The notes under the pieces are model-generated. The model did no database searches. It was given only the letters and a program-made list of their open reading frames with translations, and had not been told where the DNA came from. The position numbers were made by a program, and so were the translations under genes. This document shows, piece by piece, positions 62,059 through 64,000 of a stretch of DNA of 64,000 nucleotides. Source of the stretch: Pelagomonas calceolata (taxonomy: Eukaryota; Sar; Pelagophyceae; Pelagomonadales; Pelagomonadaceae); assembly GCA_918797485.1 (NCBI GenBank), contig CAKKNE010000006.1, forward strand, positions 1,364,001 to 1,428,000, written 5' to 3'. The stretch's first letter is position 1. The number at the start of each line of letters is the position of its first letter.

Positions 62059-64000
62059 ATGCCAACACCACTACTCCTCCTCGCCCTGCAAGCCGCGGCC
62101 CTGCTCGCGCCACTGCCGACGCGCAGGATAACGCGCTTGCAAGCCGCGAGCACGCGCCGCCGAGGCCTGCACCGGTCGCCGGATTTAGAGCAGGACGGCT
62201 ATTTAGGAGTTGGAGACGGCCACGAGATCTACTATCAGGTAAAGACGCTCAAAAAGAAGTTTGGAGAACCGTTACCCACAGCGCTCTGGCTCCACGGCGG
62301 CCCCGGCGCGGGCTGCTATCCGAACCACGCCCGCTTCTTCGACCCCGAGAAGTGGAGAGTAGTGTTGTTGGATCAAAGAGGCTGCGGCAAGTCGAAATAC
62401 ACCGGAGAGTGCTGGGATGCTAATGACACGCCGCGCTTAGTCCATGATCTCGAGTTACTGCGGGCGCACCTCAACGTCACGACATGGGACTGCGTCCAGG
62501 GCGGCTCCTGGGGCTCGACGCTCGCCTTAGCCTATGCCCAGTCCCACCCTTCTTCAGTGAGATCCCTCGTGCTGCGGGGCGTGTGTTTGATGCGACCCCT
62601 CGAGATCGACTGGTTATTTTCACCGAACGGCGGCGCCGCGTCGTTGGCTCCGAAAGGTTTCGAAGCGTTTCGGAAGCACGTTTCACTAGAAGAGGGCTGC
62701 GATGAGAGAGCCGTGCTGCACGCCTACTACGAGCGGTTTGCAGATCCGAAGACGCGGGACGCCGCAGCAAGAGCGTGGGCTAGCTGGGAGGGCGCCGCGT
62801 CGTCGATCTCGCGACGGAGCGGCGTCGCCACCTTCTCTAAAGGGGAGTGGGCTTTTGAACATTCACCAGAGTATCAGGAGTACATGGCGAATAGAACGCG
62901 CGACAAGGTCGCTTCACTAGCGAATCGGACGCAGTCGGAGGACTACTTCAACGGGACGACCGTGCCCGAGCTAGGGTCGACCGTCGATAAAGCGCTCCCA
63001 AAGCCAAAACGCCAGCCGGCCCAACAAATGCTCACGTGTGCGTATTCCGTGAAGAACGGCTTCCTGCATGAGGACTCGATACTCGGTTCGATCGACAAGA
63101 TAAGGGACATCCCCTGCATCGCGGTCCAGGGTTCAAATGATCCGATCTGCCCGCCGCGGACGGCGTATGATCTCCATAAGGCCTGGCCGGAGATGGAACT
63201 GGTGCTCGTGGCGGGCGGCGGCCACTCGCAGTACGACCCGGACGTGCAGCACGAACTGTTGGAGGCCACCGATAGGATGCACGGGAGGCTCGCCCCGCCG
63301 GCGCCGACGCCAAAGCGCGGCGGAGGACGCCCGTCGACGCGACTCTACGCGACGGCCCGCGACGACGACTTCTCAGCTCTGACGGCGACGAAAACGCGGT
63401 TCGTCCTCGTGCAGACGCGCCATCCGGGAAACGTCGGGGCGGCGGCGAGGGCGCTCTTGACGATGGGCTTCGACGAACTGGTTTTGGTTGACCCCGCGGA
63501 CCGCAAGATCCTAAATAGGCAGAAGGCTATTGATGGAGCGAGCGGCGCCCGCGGCATCCTAGAGAAGGCAAAAATCGAAGACAGCCTCGCCGCCGCTCTC
63601 GAAGGTTTTGATTTGCGTTGCGCGACCGGCATGCCAACGGACATGGCCCGGTCCCGCTCGACACGAGTCTTCCGCGAGCCCCGAGAATACTTCCAAGAGA
63701 TTGGCGAAGTCGGCTCCGTCGCGTTCGTCTTCGGCAACGAGCGCCTGGGCTTGGCCGAGGAGGACATGGCGCTCTGCGACGTCGTCCTAGGGATCCCGAC
63801 GAACCCCGACTTCGGGTCGCTCAACCTGGCGTCGGCCGTCCAGCTCGTCGCCTACGACTGGCGGCAGGCGCTGGGCGGGTTTCCCTCGCGACAGCGCGGC
63901 GGAGGACGCCCGTCGACGCGCCTCTACGCGTCACCTATTGACGATGACCCCGCCGCGCCCGAAGACCTCGAGACGCGAGCGCCGGCTCCGCCCGACACCA
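62059..64000 (+). CDS. Proline iminopeptidase fused to SPOUT (SpoU/TrmJ-type) RNA methyltransferase, 3' end beyond window
   Basis: One uninterrupted frame of 647 codons leaves the right edge. A leader (MPTPLLLLALQAAALLAPLP plus Arg-rich stretch) suggests organelle import. An alpha/beta hydrolase of the proline iminopeptidase (S33) type follows (about 45-415): oxyanion HGGPGAGC, LDQRGCGKS, nucleophile elbow GGSWGST (about 150), acid in GSNDPICPP and catalytic His in GGGHSQYD. A linker KRGGGRPSTRLYA precedes an SPOUT methyltransferase domain (about 442-610): FVLVQTRHPGNVGAAARALL, FVFGNERLGL and SLNLASAVQLVAYDWRQ knot motifs, as in TrmJ/TrmH 2'-O-methyltransferases. After it, QRGGGRPSTRLYA repeats the linker, and another segment runs beyond the window. 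Confidence 0.85.
   Translation, partial: MPTPLLLLALQAAALLAPLPTRRITRLQAASTRRRGLHRSPDLEQDGYLGVGDGHEIYYQVKTLKKKFGEPLPTALWLHGGPGAGCYPNHARFFDPEKWRVVLLDQRGCGKSKYTGECWDANDTPRLVHDLELLRAHLNVTTWDCVQGGSWGSTLALAYAQSHPSSVRSLVLRGVCLMRPLEIDWLFSPNGGAASLAPKGFEAFRKHVSLEEGCDERAVLHAYYERFADPKTRDAAARAWASWEGAASSISRRSGVATFSKGEWAFEHSPEYQEYMANRTRDKVASLANRTQSEDYFNGTTVPELGSTVDKALPKPKRQPAQQMLTCAYSVKNGFLHEDSILGSIDKIRDIPCIAVQGSNDPICPPRTAYDLHKAWPEMELVLVAGGGHSQYDPDVQHELLEATDRMHGRLAPPAPTPKRGGGRPSTRLYATARDDDFSALTATKTRFVLVQTRHPGNVGAAARALLTMGFDELVLVDPADRKILNRQKAIDGASGARGILEKAKIEDSLAAALEGFDLRCATGMPTDMARSRSTRVFREPREYFQEIGEVGSVAFVFGNERLGLAEEDMALCDVVLGIPTNPDFGSLNLASAVQLVAYDWRQALGGFPSRQRGGGRPSTRLYASPIDDDPAAPEDLETRAPAPPDT

Noticed and set aside
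1-64000. CRISPR arrays, rRNA, viral or retroelement copies
   Set aside because: I saw no regularly spaced repeats, conserved rRNA blocks, reverse transcriptase, integrase or capsid motifs in any frame.

Overview
The window is nuclear DNA of a photosynthetic eukaryote. Genes are eukaryotic (trithorax-type SET methyltransferase, DNA polymerase alpha B subunit, RPS3, deoxyhypusine synthase, Noc3, Ski8). A Psb27 with a two-part pre-sequence and a LON-domain protein with an SAFAP-type targeting motif point to a complex red-lineage plastid, i.e. a photosynthetic stramenopile. High GC, small intron-poor genes, introner-like introns and many MYND/RING/TPR, FG-GAP and ankyrin proteins suggest a pelagophyte (Aureococcus/Pelagomonas type); this genus-level guess is inference.

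Layout: about 39 protein genes, packed and strikingly alternating in strand (29 of 38 neighbouring pairs change strand), giving about 15 head-to-head pairs and very tight tail-to-tail pairs (often 10-70 bp between stop codons). From left: an edge-truncated winged-helix-like/coiled-coil protein, PX protein, gene-fragment spacer, F-box protein, METTL21-type methyltransferase, a 1764-residue Tudor/PWWP/PHD/bromo/FYR/SET protein, an ankyrin-FN3 protein, a SAM-RING-LOTUS protein with a SHOCT reading frame behind it, renalase-like oxidoreductase, Psb27, Obg GTPase, cyclin, GNAT protein, small mitochondrial-type protein, lumenal FKBP, FAM173 methyltransferase, Mrs2 Mg transporter, MYND-RINGv-TPR protein, POLA2, TPR protein, a glycosyltransferase-like gene with a frame break, a two-pass membrane protein, LON protein, EMAP-II-type tRNA-binding protein, a paralogue of the first gene, C2 protein, Noc3, coiled-coil/LEA-like plastid protein, SnoaL-like protein, RPS3, Ski8, FG-GAP protein, GH81 glucanase, prenylated PP1-binding candidate, DHPS, dynamin-like GTPase, F-box/LRR protein, and a proline iminopeptidase fused to a SPOUT RNA methyltransferase running off the right edge.

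Three genome-level signals stand out. (1) A 21-22 bp imperfect palindrome with CTAG at both ends lies in most head-to-head spacers, usually 90-300 bp from both start codons: a candidate bidirectional promoter element. (2) Only five introns are well supported, and all look related to one short introner family with a TTTGATTT-type 3' end and an ACGCCATCGA hairpin core. (3) The same hairpin core occurs in spacers between genes, so the mobile sequence is present both as introns and as non-genic copies. No tRNA, rRNA, CRISPR, viral or retroelement sequence was recognised.
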